Positions 7,331-13,426 of a DNA stretch of 15,040 nucleotides are shown one piece after another (the first letter of the stretch is position 1; every line of letters begins with the position of its first letter). The notes under the pieces were generated by a model. The model was not told where the DNA came from and searched no databases. It saw nothing but the letters and a program-made list of their open reading frames with translations. The stretch spans positions 1 to 15,040 of the forward strand of contig JANXBC010000026.1 of NCBI GenBank assembly GCA_025060555.1, given 5' to 3'. Made by a program: the position numbers and the translations under genes. Origin of the DNA: Candidatus Bipolaricaulota bacterium. GTDB lineage: Bacteria > Bipolaricaulota > Bipolaricaulia > Bipolaricaulales > Bipolaricaulaceae.

Positions 7331-8239
7331 TAACGCGTGCTTGCGGCGGCGCTTGGGGTTGACTAAATCTGAAATCCCCTCCCCGACCAGGCCAAACCCC
7401 AGGGAAAGGAGGAGAATAGCTAACCCAGGGAAGGTGATGAGCCACCAATACCCTGATTGCAGATAGCGCTGGCCATTCTGAATATCAAATCCCCAATCGG
7501 GAGCTGGCGGAGGAAGGCCATAACCGAGGAAGGCCAGTGCGGCCTCCGTGAGGATCGCGTCAGCGATATTAAAGGAGGAAACCGCCATGATGGCATTCAC
7601 TGTGTTTGGGGCAATGTGGCGCAGAAGAATACGCACGCCCGTGGCCCCAGTAGCGCGCGCCGCCTCGACAAACGTGTATTCCCGCACGCGCAATACCTCC
7701 GCGCGGGTGATGCGAAAATACGTGGGAACATAGACGAAGGCAATGGAAGCGATCATGGGGATGAGCCCCGAGCCCATGACCGCCACCAATGCGATGGCCA
7801 GGATCATGGAGGGGAAAGAGTAAATTGCGTCCATGGTGAGGGAGAGGGCGCGATCCGGCCAGCCCCCAACATAGCCGGATATCCAGCCCACAAGGGAGCC
7901 CACACTCATGGCCAGGGCAATGGAGGCGAAGGCCACCACAAGCGGAGCCCATCCTCCGGCCAAAACTCGACTGAACACATCCCGCTGGAGATGGTCAGTG
8001 CCCATCCAGTTCGTTGCTGTGGGAGGGGAAAGGCGGGGAAGGTCGCTATGGCTTTTCGCAGGGTTGTAAGGCGGGACCCCAGGGAAACGGCCATACTGTT
8101 CGGCCCCGCGTGGCCCACAGATGATGGCCATGGCGATGAACGCAAGAACAATGGCGAGCCCGACTTTGAGGAGCGTCTGCCCCCGTAACCTACGCAAACC
8201 CGTCACCCGCACGAGCCAGGCCCCTACCCCACGCTCCAT
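7328..8239 (-). CDS. Oligopeptide/dipeptide ABC transporter permease, DppC/OppC type (system 2)
   Basis: A 303-aa inner-membrane permease. A basic N-terminus (RVTGLRRLRGQ) precedes the first membrane segment (about 23-41). The segment before the conserved NWMGTDHLQRDVFSR motif (77-91) is about 35 residues, longer than in DppC1. This motif has Gln where most relatives have Gly (GTDxLGRD). The EAA loop is at about 192-213 (EAARATGATGVRILLRHIAPN), followed by AALAFLGYGLPPPAPDWG and the ending ISDLVNPKRRRKHAL. The ATG at 8237-8239 overlaps the TGA of dppB2 by one base, with GAGG 5 bases upstream, so the pair is translationally coupled. Binding protein 2 follows after about 110 bp with its own promoter. 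Confidence 0.93.
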   Translation of the reverse strand: MERGVGAWLVRVTGLRRLRGQTLLKVGLAIVLAFIAMAIICGPRGAEQYGRFPGVPPYNPAKSHSDLPRLSPPTATNWMGTDHLQRDVFSRVLAGGWAPLVVAFASIALAMSVGSLVGWISGYVGGWPDRALSLTMDAIYSFPSMILAIALVAVMGSGLIPMIASIAFVYVPTYFRITRAEVLRVREYTFVEAARATGATGVRILLRHIAPNTVNAIMAVSSFNIADAILTEAALAFLGYGLPPPAPDWGFDIQNGQRYLQSGYWWLITFPGLAILLLSLGFGLVGEGISDLVNPKRRRKHAL

Positions 8240-9258
8240 CAGTACCTCACACGCGGATCATTTACCGAGTACAAAAGATCGACCAAGAGGTTCACCGTGG
8301 TCACGAAAACCCCGATGAATGCGATCGTGCCCTGCAAAGCCCACCAATCCCGGTAATACAAGCTTTGGATGAGGAAACCAGCCACTCCCGGCCAAGAGAA
8401 CACCGTTTCCGTAAGGACTGCTCCGCCCATGAGCATGGCGAATTGCAAACCGAATACGGTGACGATGGGGATGAGAGCGTTACGCAAAGCGTGGCGAAGA
8501 ATAACCAAGCGCTCGGCCAGCCCCTTGGAACGGGCTGCCGTCACATATTCCGTGTCCAGCACTTCCAACATGGCCGCGCGCGTGACCCGCCCAAGGAACC
8601 CCATTTGGGCAAGGCCCAAGGTGACGCCTGGGAGGACCAAATGTTTTGCTACATCGACGAGGACTTCTTTATCGCCGAGGATTATAGCGTCAAGGAGATA
8701 AAATCCCGTTATGCGCTGGAACACAAAGGCAAACCGTCCGGAGAGGCGGCTTGCGACTGGAAGCCACCCTAGTTTCACAGCGAAAATCACTTGAAACATC
8801 AGGCCAACCCAAAAAATGGGGAGGGCAAAGGACCCGATGTGCAGCACGCGGATCACGTGATCCGAGGGTTTGTCGGCGCGGACGGCGGCGAGGATGCCAG
8901 TAGGAATCCCAAAAAGTGCAGCAAAAATCATGCCCCAAATGGCTAACTCCAACGTCGCGGGAAGCCTTCCCACAAGCTCCTCGGCCACGGGCTTGCCCGT
9001 GCGTGTGGAGCGGCCCAGATCCCCGCGGAGAAGCCCCGTGATGTATTCCGCGTACTGGATGTGGAGCGGTTTGTCGAGCCCCATTTCATGGCGCTTTTGC
9101 GCGAGGAGTTCCGGGGAAACGTTGCGGCCACCCAGCATGGCCAGGACAGGGTCTCCCGGCATGACCCGCAGGACCAAAAATACAATGGATACGAGGATAA
9201 ACACCATGGGGATGGTGAGAGCCAAGCGTTGCAGGATGTACCGGGGCACGCCACCCAT
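8239..9258 (-). CDS. Oligopeptide/dipeptide ABC transporter permease, DppB/OppB type (system 2)
   Basis: A 339-aa inner-membrane permease, DppB type. It opens MGGVPRYILQRLALTIPMVF; MPGDP follows the first membrane segment at 33-37, then MGLDKPLHIQYAEYI and GDLGRSTRTGKP. The EAA loop lies at about 241-265 (AARSKGLAERLVILRHALRN), followed by GGAVLTETVFSWPGVAGFLIQ and the ending VNDPRVRY. Compared with DppB1 it has an extra loop of about 30 residues (about 172-205, RLSGRFAFVFQRITGF...), a feature of many DppB-type permeases. The ATG at 9256-9258 has AGGA 7 bases upstream; a GTG three codons later is an alternative start. First gene of the system 2 cluster, after the terminator of the PKD protein gene. 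No ATPase gene is present. Confidence 0.93.
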   Translation of the reverse strand: MGGVPRYILQRLALTIPMVFILVSIVFLVLRVMPGDPVLAMLGGRNVSPELLAQKRHEMGLDKPLHIQYAEYITGLLRGDLGRSTRTGKPVAEELVGRLPATLELAIWGMIFAALFGIPTGILAAVRADKPSDHVIRVLHIGSFALPIFWVGLMFQVIFAVKLGWLPVASRLSGRFAFVFQRITGFYLLDAIILGDKEVLVDVAKHLVLPGVTLGLAQMGFLGRVTRAAMLEVLDTEYVTAARSKGLAERLVILRHALRNALIPIVTVFGLQFAMLMGGAVLTETVFSWPGVAGFLIQSLYYRDWWALQGTIAFIGVFVTTVNLLVDLLYSVNDPRVRY

Positions 9259-9278
9259 AATTATTCCTGGAACGGCGC

Positions 9279-9284
9279 ACTATA
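9279..9284 (-). promoter_or_regulatory. Possible minus-10 box upstream of permease B2
   Basis: TATAGT on the minus strand (five of six consensus bases), 20 bases upstream of the dppB2 ATG and directly downstream of the terminator of the previous operon. A promoter is needed here, but the -35 region (near TTCTCT) is poor and the leader would be very short, so confidence is low. Confidence 0.35.
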
Positions 9285-9298
9285 CCGGGAAGAGGGGC

Positions 9299-9332
9299 AA
9301 AAGAGAAGGGCCCGGGACCGAATCCCGGGCCC
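9299..9332 (-). terminator. Intrinsic terminator of the sigma/PKD operon
   Basis: On the minus strand a perfect 10-bp stem GGGCCCGGGA / TCCCGGGCCC (9323-9332 with 9308-9317), 5-nt loop, is followed by TTCTCTTTTG, an interrupted but U-rich tail. It lies about 20 bp after the stop of the PKD/PEGA protein gene and separates that operon from the transporter genes. Confidence 0.85.
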
Positions 9333-9353
9333 CAGTGAGAAAGGAGGCCCTGG

Positions 9354-11471
9354 TTAGAGGCCCTCTAGGGCACTGACGGAAGTCTGCCAGAACACGATCC
9401 GCACGTTTTGGGTATAGGCTAGAGCGCGGCCGATGCGGAAATTGAGGGACGGGACAAGTGGCCCGGCGTGGCCTTCAGGCACACCGACTACAAACGGATT
9501 GAAAGGCGGGTTCACCATGCGCTGCCGCAGCCGCACAAGCGAAGCCTGCGTGTCCAACACACCATCCCCATCCATGTCTAAACGCAAGTCAAAGTAGATG
9601 GTAGTAGCACCGGATACGTCAAAGGAGTAAGTCACACTTCCTGTGCTCACGGTCCCTTCGCGGATCACTTGCCAACCAGCGCTTGTCGGCTCAGGAACAA
9701 GACCAAGCGGAGCAGCCCCAACTTCCTCGGTCACGCCCAAAAATGTGCCATCGGTGCGGAGTTCGACGCGGAAGGGATGAGGGGTGGTCCAACTAGGGGA
9801 GCCATTCACCGTGATATACCAGCGGCTCGTGCCCCACACGAAGATCCCGGGGATCCCATATAGCGGAGGCATCCCCGGGATCCCCACGGGTATGACCGTG
9901 ACCGTTTTGCTTGTAGACCCACTCATACCAAGGTTGTCAATCACCGTGAGGGTCACGTTGTAGCTACCAGCAGAAGTATAAGCCCAGCTCACAACCGGCC
10001 CGCTTTGGTCCGGCGAGCCGTCGCCATCAAGATCCCATTGATAGGCCACGATGGTTCCATCGGGGTCATAGGAGCTTGTCCCGTTAAAGACGAGGGGTTG
10101 CCCAACGAAGGGTGCGGTAGGACTGAAGGTGAACTGCGCCACGGGCGGTTGGTTCACCACAAGCGGCGTGACCACCACCGCCTTCGTTGTCGACCCGCTT
10201 GCCCCTTTATCATCGGTGACCACTAGACGTACCGTGTACGTGCCGGACGCGGTGTACCGGAAAAACACGAGCTGCCCGCTGGCATCGAAAGTGCCGTCGT
10301 TTTGGAAGTCCCACTGGTAATTAGTAATGGTGCCATCGGGATCAAGGGAAGTAGAAGCGTCGAACTGGACCCAGTCACCAGCACGTGGGGTGGAGGGGGT
10401 AAACGTGAACTGCGCCACAGGCGGTTGGTTCACCACAAGCGGGCTTACCACCACAACTTGCGTCACCGATCCGCTTGCGCCCTGGTTGTCGGTCACTACC
10501 AGCCGCACGGTGTAGTTGCCGGGGACGGTGTAGCGATAAAACGCGGTTATCCCGGTAGCGTCAAACACCCCGTCATTTTGGAAATCCCACTGATAGCTGA
10601 CGATCGAACCGTCCGGGTCGTAGGAACCGGAGGCGTCAAACTGAAGCCAATCGCCGGCTCTGGGCGCAGTCGGCGCGAAGGTGAACTGCGCTACCGGTGG
10701 TTGATTCAACACCATTGGGGCCAAGGTGATGTTGAGGCTCCGCGTCCCACCCGGGAGGAGATAAATGGACGTGGTGTACTCCTGGTACCCGGTCTTGGTC
10801 AAGCGCACAGTGTGGGAGCCCGCGGTGAGAACGAGGGTCTTTGGGGTATATCCGCGGAAAACCCCATCCACATAAAGCTTGGCCTGGGGAGGGATCGTAA
10901 CGACCTGCAGGGTTCCATAACCTGGAGCTGTTCCATAGACGACCTGGAAGCAGGTGAAGTCGAACGCCCGTTGGGTAGGTTCAGGCACAATCCCCAACAC
11001 CTGGGCTTCTAGCTGGTTTTGCCAGCTCTGTGGATCAGGACCGAGAAGCGGGAAAGGCTGATCGGGACTATAATTTTGGAAGTAAGGGATTGGGACAGTA
11101 GTAGCCATGATCTGCAGCCATTCCGTCCCCGCGGGTGGCGTCACTCTGAACTGATACGTCTTCCCAGGACTGGGAATGGTACGCACACCTGCCTGGAAGA
11201 AGTTTTGGGGCTCGTACTGATTGGGGAAAATTTGGGTGACCTTTCCATCCGCGGCGATGTCCCAAATGTAAACGTAGGCCGGCTTGTTCAGCTCAAAGCT
11301 AATGCGAACCGTTTCCCCTATAGCATAAGCTGGCTTATCCACCCAGATGCGCACCGTTAGTTCCCCGGCTGGGGGTTCCACGACGATCCCCAAGGGGACA
11401 GCCTCCTCCTGGCCAAGAGCAAACACCCCCAAGGCCAGGGCCAATAAAACTCCCAAAAATCGGCCGTTCAT
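9354..11471 (-). CDS. Secreted DUF4384-PEGA-PKD repeat protein
   Basis: A 705-aa exported protein, probably a cell-surface or periplasmic adhesion or structural factor. It has a signal peptide (1-20, ending FALG-Q). A DUF4384-like beta domain follows at about 36-127 (WVDKPAYAIGETVRISFELN, VTQIFPN). A PEGA domain spans about 186-252 (GTLQVVTIPPQAKLYVDG, LTAGSHTVRLTKTGYQEYT). Three PKD domains start at N256, N348 and N440, each opening NQPPVAQFTF and carrying YDPDG/LDPDG and YQWD. The C-terminal 175 residues are unrecognised but include DMDGDGVLD (632-640), a calcium-loop-like motif; DLDGDGSPD in PKD 3 is similar. It has no membrane anchor. The ATG follows AGGAGGT at ideal spacing and lies 3 bp after the preceding stop codon, so it is the last gene of the sigma operon. 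Confidence 0.88.
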   Translation of the reverse strand: MNGRFLGVLLALALGVFALGQEEAVPLGIVVEPPAGELTVRIWVDKPAYAIGETVRISFELNKPAYVYIWDIAADGKVTQIFPNQYEPQNFFQAGVRTIPSPGKTYQFRVTPPAGTEWLQIMATTVPIPYFQNYSPDQPFPLLGPDPQSWQNQLEAQVLGIVPEPTQRAFDFTCFQVVYGTAPGYGTLQVVTIPPQAKLYVDGVFRGYTPKTLVLTAGSHTVRLTKTGYQEYTTSIYLLPGGTRSLNITLAPMVLNQPPVAQFTFAPTAPRAGDWLQFDASGSYDPDGSIVSYQWDFQNDGVFDATGITAFYRYTVPGNYTVRLVVTDNQGASGSVTQVVVVSPLVVNQPPVAQFTFTPSTPRAGDWVQFDASTSLDPDGTITNYQWDFQNDGTFDASGQLVFFRYTASGTYTVRLVVTDDKGASGSTTKAVVVTPLVVNQPPVAQFTFSPTAPFVGQPLVFNGTSSYDPDGTIVAYQWDLDGDGSPDQSGPVVSWAYTSAGSYNVTLTVIDNLGMSGSTSKTVTVIPVGIPGMPPLYGIPGIFVWGTSRWYITVNGSPSWTTPHPFRVELRTDGTFLGVTEEVGAAPLGLVPEPTSAGWQVIREGTVSTGSVTYSFDVSGATTIYFDLRLDMDGDGVLDTQASLVRLRQRMVNPPFNPFVVGVPEGHAGPLVPSLNFRIGRALAYTQNVRIVFWQTSVSALEGL
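9882..10706 (-). repeat. Three tandem PKD-encoding repeats, 276-bp period
   Basis: The three PKD units begin at 10706, 10430 and 10154 on the minus strand, an exact period of 276 bp (92 codons). Units 1 and 2 are very similar in protein sequence. Unit 3 has diverged (FVGQPLVFNGTSSYDPDG) and its end is approximate. Nucleotide identity is highest at the unit junctions: a roughly 40-bp stretch encoding the VVNQPPVAQFTF region is almost identical at about 10130-10170 and 10405-10446. This indicates internal tandem duplication. Confidence 0.85.
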
Positions 11472-11474
11472 CCA

Positions 11475-12200
11475 CTACCTCCTTTCCGGTTGGAAGGCGA
11501 GCCGCACGATCTCCTCCAAAATACTGGGGGTAAGCACGGCCACCGTCCGCCCGGTTAACGCCGAAGAAAGTACACCCACGCTAGCTAGGCGGTCTAATCT
11601 CCCTTGTACATACCCAAGGAACCGGGGATCACCGAGGGTGCCGCCCTCCCACAAGATGAAGTCCCCCACGGCCCAAGCCAGCTCCAAAACCAGCCGGTCC
11701 GACGCAGCCAACGGCACATCCGGACCAATTGCGCTCAGGGAGATAACCGCATAACGGGCGAGAACACTGCGCGTGGCCAAAAGAAAACCAAGCCGAAGGC
11801 TGAGGACTCGCTCCACTTCCTCCCAACTCCTCCCCAACGCCAGAAGCTTCCGGGCCTCGTTCATCATGGAAGATCCGGCAAACCCGGTGTCGACGATGAA
11901 TCCTTGGGAGAGGGCGAAGCGGATGATCTCTAGCCCCCGTTCGGCTTGTTCCCGGGGGATCTTCGCGAGATCTTGGAGGAAAAGGAGGGTCACGGTGGTG
12001 GTTGCCCGGCCGGAGTTGAACCCTGCGGTGAGAGCTGCGGCCACAGCGCCCGTGAATTCCGGAGAAAAACCCATTGCACTGAGGAAGTCAATGACCTCGT
12101 TTGGCCGCGGAGGTGGCGTGCTTTGCGGGAGTACAGCCTCGCCAAATACCAAGCCTGTCCCGCAAACAAGGAGGAAAAAACTAAGAAGAAAGGCCCGCAC
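11475..12200 (-). CDS. Secreted protein of unknown function in the sigma-factor operon
   Basis: 241 aa, not recognised. It starts with GTG (12198-12200), supported by AGGAGGAG three bases upstream and by a signal peptide immediately after (MRAFLLSFFLLVCGTGLVFG, likely cleavage at FG-E). The mature protein appears almost wholly alpha-helical: PNEVIDFLSAMGFSPEFTGA, then two helix-turn-helix-like stretches (about 45-105 and 108-150; the second has ARKLLALGRSWEEVERVLSL), and a hydrophobic stretch near 165-185. It has no catalytic motif and no paired cysteines; the only cysteine is in the signal peptide. The start lies 20 bp inside the anti-sigma gene and the stop is 3 bp before the PKD/PEGA gene, so all are translationally coupled. 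A partner of the anti-sigma ectodomain or of the PKD protein is plausible but unproven. Confidence 0.85.
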   Translation of the reverse strand: MRAFLLSFFLLVCGTGLVFGEAVLPQSTPPPRPNEVIDFLSAMGFSPEFTGAVAAALTAGFNSGRATTTVTLLFLQDLAKIPREQAERGLEIIRFALSQGFIVDTGFAGSSMMNEARKLLALGRSWEEVERVLSLRLGFLLATRSVLARYAVISLSAIGPDVPLAASDRLVLELAWAVGDFILWEGGTLGDPRFLGYVQGRLDRLASVGVLSSALTGRTVAVLTPSILEEIVRLAFQPERR

Positions 12201-12717
12201 GCTCTCCTCCTACGTACCGGACGGACACGTATTCTCCGAAGGTGCGGAGATACTCCTCCGCGAGAGGGTCTTGGCCCACCCACTTTCCATCCACAAGGAA
12301 GGCGTACTCGTAGCGGCCTGGTGGCAATGGAATGGACGCCATCCAAATTCCATCTTTATCGGGGTCAGAAAGGGGGATTGGTTGCCAAGCGGAGAAATCC
12401 CCAACGACGGACACGGAGCGGGCCCCGGGGGCGGCGATCACAAAAAGGTTTGAGCTCCACTGGGGGATGGGGCTGGAGACGGTGAGGCGACCAAGGGCGA
12501 AGCCAAGGAGTAGTGCAGCGAGAACCCCGGCTAAGGCCCAGCGCGGCGTGGGCTGGGCGAAAAACTCCCGGGCTCGTGTCCACCAAGATTTCCGCGCTGG
12601 CCACCGAAGGATTTCCCGAATAACTCGCTCTTCCAGCCCGCTGAGTCTTCCGGCCCCCTCTTCTACTTCTTTCCTCACCGCCGCGCGCAAAAGCTCCTCC
12701 AGTTCATCCCACCGCAT
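12181..12717 (-). CDS. Membrane anti-sigma factor with glycogen-binding-like (AMPK1-CBM/E-set) ectodomain
   Basis: 178 aa. The N-terminal 55 residues are charged and helical (MRWDELEELLRAAVRKEVEE) and should be cytoplasmic. One membrane segment lies at about 60-78 (WALAGVLAALLLGFALGRL). The outer part (about 88-168) resembles the isoamylase N-terminal/AMPK glycogen-binding fold: VSVVGDFSAWQP, GIWMASIPLPPGRYEYAFLVDGKW split around residues 123-146, then DPLAEEY and FGEYVSVRYV. No zinc anti-sigma motif (HxxxCxxC) exists: the protein has neither His nor Cys in its N-terminal part. Its ATG overlaps the sigma gene end by 14 bp, with AGGGGTGA upstream. Sigma-inhibitor function is inferred from topology and gene order. 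Loss of typical sugar contacts is described in the findings. Confidence 0.8.
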   Translation of the reverse strand: MRWDELEELLRAAVRKEVEEGAGRLSGLEERVIREILRWPARKSWWTRAREFFAQPTPRWALAGVLAALLLGFALGRLTVSSPIPQWSSNLFVIAAPGARSVSVVGDFSAWQPIPLSDPDKDGIWMASIPLPPGRYEYAFLVDGKWVGQDPLAEEYLRTFGEYVSVRYVGGERAGLSS

Positions 12718-13249
12718 CGTGAATCACCCCTTGCTCCACTAGCCGCATCTTTATCATGGATCTGGCCCGGAAAAGCCTGGTCTTCACCGTTCCCAAGGGA
12801 AGCCCAAGCACCTGAGCAATCTCTTCCAGGGGAAGACCGTGCCAGTAGTAGAGGATTACCGGTGCGCGGTAACCCTCGGGAAGCTCCGCCACTGCCTGCC
12901 GCACCGCCGAGAGCTGAATATCCTGGTGCACTTCCTCCGCGGGATCACCCTCCGGCTCAGGCAAAGGAGGCTCGCGTTCCCTACGCCTTTTCCGCAGTGC
13001 GTTCTTCGCGACATTAGCGGCAACTGTGAAGAGCCAGGTCGAAAATTTACGAGAAAGATCGTATTTCCGAAGGTTTTCGTAGGCGCGGATGAACGCGTCC
13101 TGCGTGGCGTCCTCGGCATCCGCGTAATTCCGCAAAATGCTCAAAGTCACGGCGAACACCGCCTGCTTGTAGCGGGCCACGATCTCCCCCCAGGCTTCCA
13201 GGTCTCCGTTTAGGCTACGGTGGATGAGCTCCAATTCCTCTGCGGGCAA
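12704..13249 (-). CDS. ECF-type RNA polymerase sigma factor (sigma-70 family, group 4)
   Basis: 181 aa from a TTG start. Region 2 is at about 24-90: RYKQAVFAVTLSILRNYADAEDATQDAFIRAYENL, with the -10 recognition part KFSTWLFTVAANVAKNALRKRRR. A short linker rich in Pro and Glu follows. Region 4 is at about 112-168: LPEGYRAPVILYYWHGLPLEEIAQVLGLPLGTVKTRLFRARSMI, with the -35 helix-turn-helix. No region 1.1, 1.2 or 3, as in RpoE/SigW-like ECF factors. I chose TTG 13247-13249 because AAAGGAG lies 8 bases upstream; an upstream in-frame TTG at 13276 would overlap the likely -10 box and lacks a ribosome site. The four genes sigma, anti-sigma, secreted unknown and PKD/PEGA overlap or abut. The gene is divergent from a PKD lipoprotein gene. 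Confidence 0.93.
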   Translation of the reverse strand: MPAEELELIHRSLNGDLEAWGEIVARYKQAVFAVTLSILRNYADAEDATQDAFIRAYENLRKYDLSRKFSTWLFTVAANVAKNALRKRRREREPPLPEPEGDPAEEVHQDIQLSAVRQAVAELPEGYRAPVILYYWHGLPLEEIAQVLGLPLGTVKTRLFRARSMIKMRLVEQGVIHDAVG

Positions 13250-13257
13250 GGTTGCTA

Positions 13258-13264
13258 CTCCTTT
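13258..13264 (-). promoter_or_regulatory. Ribosome binding site deciding the TTG start of the sigma factor
   Basis: AAAGGAG on the minus strand, 8 bases before TTG 13249. It lies downstream of the alternative TTG at 13276, so only the shorter form of the sigma factor has a proper initiation signal. Confidence 0.7.
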
Positions 13265-13274
13265 CCCCGCACTC

Positions 13275-13280
13275 AATATA
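13275..13280 (-). promoter_or_regulatory. Possible minus-10 element of the sigma operon
   Basis: TATATT on the minus strand (five of six bases of the consensus), about 25 bases upstream of the TTG start. No consensus -35 is at 16-18 bases. GAAAC (13304-13300) resembles an ECF -35 motif but is 19 bases away. Autoregulation is usual for such operons, yet the sequence does not prove it. Confidence 0.35.
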
Positions 13281-13308
13281 CACGCATTTCGGGGGCGGGG
13301 TTTCTTTG

Positions 13309-13320
13309 GGACAAGTGTCC
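13309..13320. promoter_or_regulatory. Inverted repeat in the divergent spacer
   Basis: GGACAAGTGTCC, with 5-bp arms GGACA/TGTCC and a 2-base centre, lies in the spacer between the sigma operon and the divergent lipoprotein gene, about 30 bases upstream of the sigma -10 box. It is a candidate operator for a dimeric regulator. The rest of this spacer (13277-13413) shows no ORF or RNA hairpin that I can support. Confidence 0.3.
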
Positions 13321-13426
13321 GAAAGCCGCTGGACTTTGCCCCCGATCAGGGAGCACCGCATTCCTGGGAGAAGTGCAGGGATTGAGTATCCTGAGTTTTG
13401 AAAACATGCGACCAAGGAGGTCGGTT

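Noticed and set aside
7457..8188. Plus-strand open frame (243 codons) opposite permease C2
   Set aside because: Low-complexity His/Gly/Asp-rich translation typical of antisense GC-rich DNA; no initiation signal.
9340..9372. Repeated AGGCCCT around the PKD gene stop as a second hairpin
   Set aside because: The copies are direct, not inverted, so they do not form a useful stem; the real terminator is at 9308-9332.
10302..11012. Plus-strand open frame (236 codons) opposite the PKD/PEGA gene
   Set aside because: Its repeats mirror the PKD repeats on the true coding strand; a shadow frame.
11773..12453. Plus-strand open frame (226 codons) opposite the anti-sigma and secreted unknown genes
   Set aside because: Arg/Ser/Pro-rich antisense translation without a ribosome site, opposite two well-supported overlapping genes.
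13220..13426. N-terminal extension of the PKD lipoprotein
   Set aside because: The in-frame extension overlaps the sigma gene start, has no ribosome site and would place the signal peptide inside the protein; AAGGAGGT before 13427 fixes the start.
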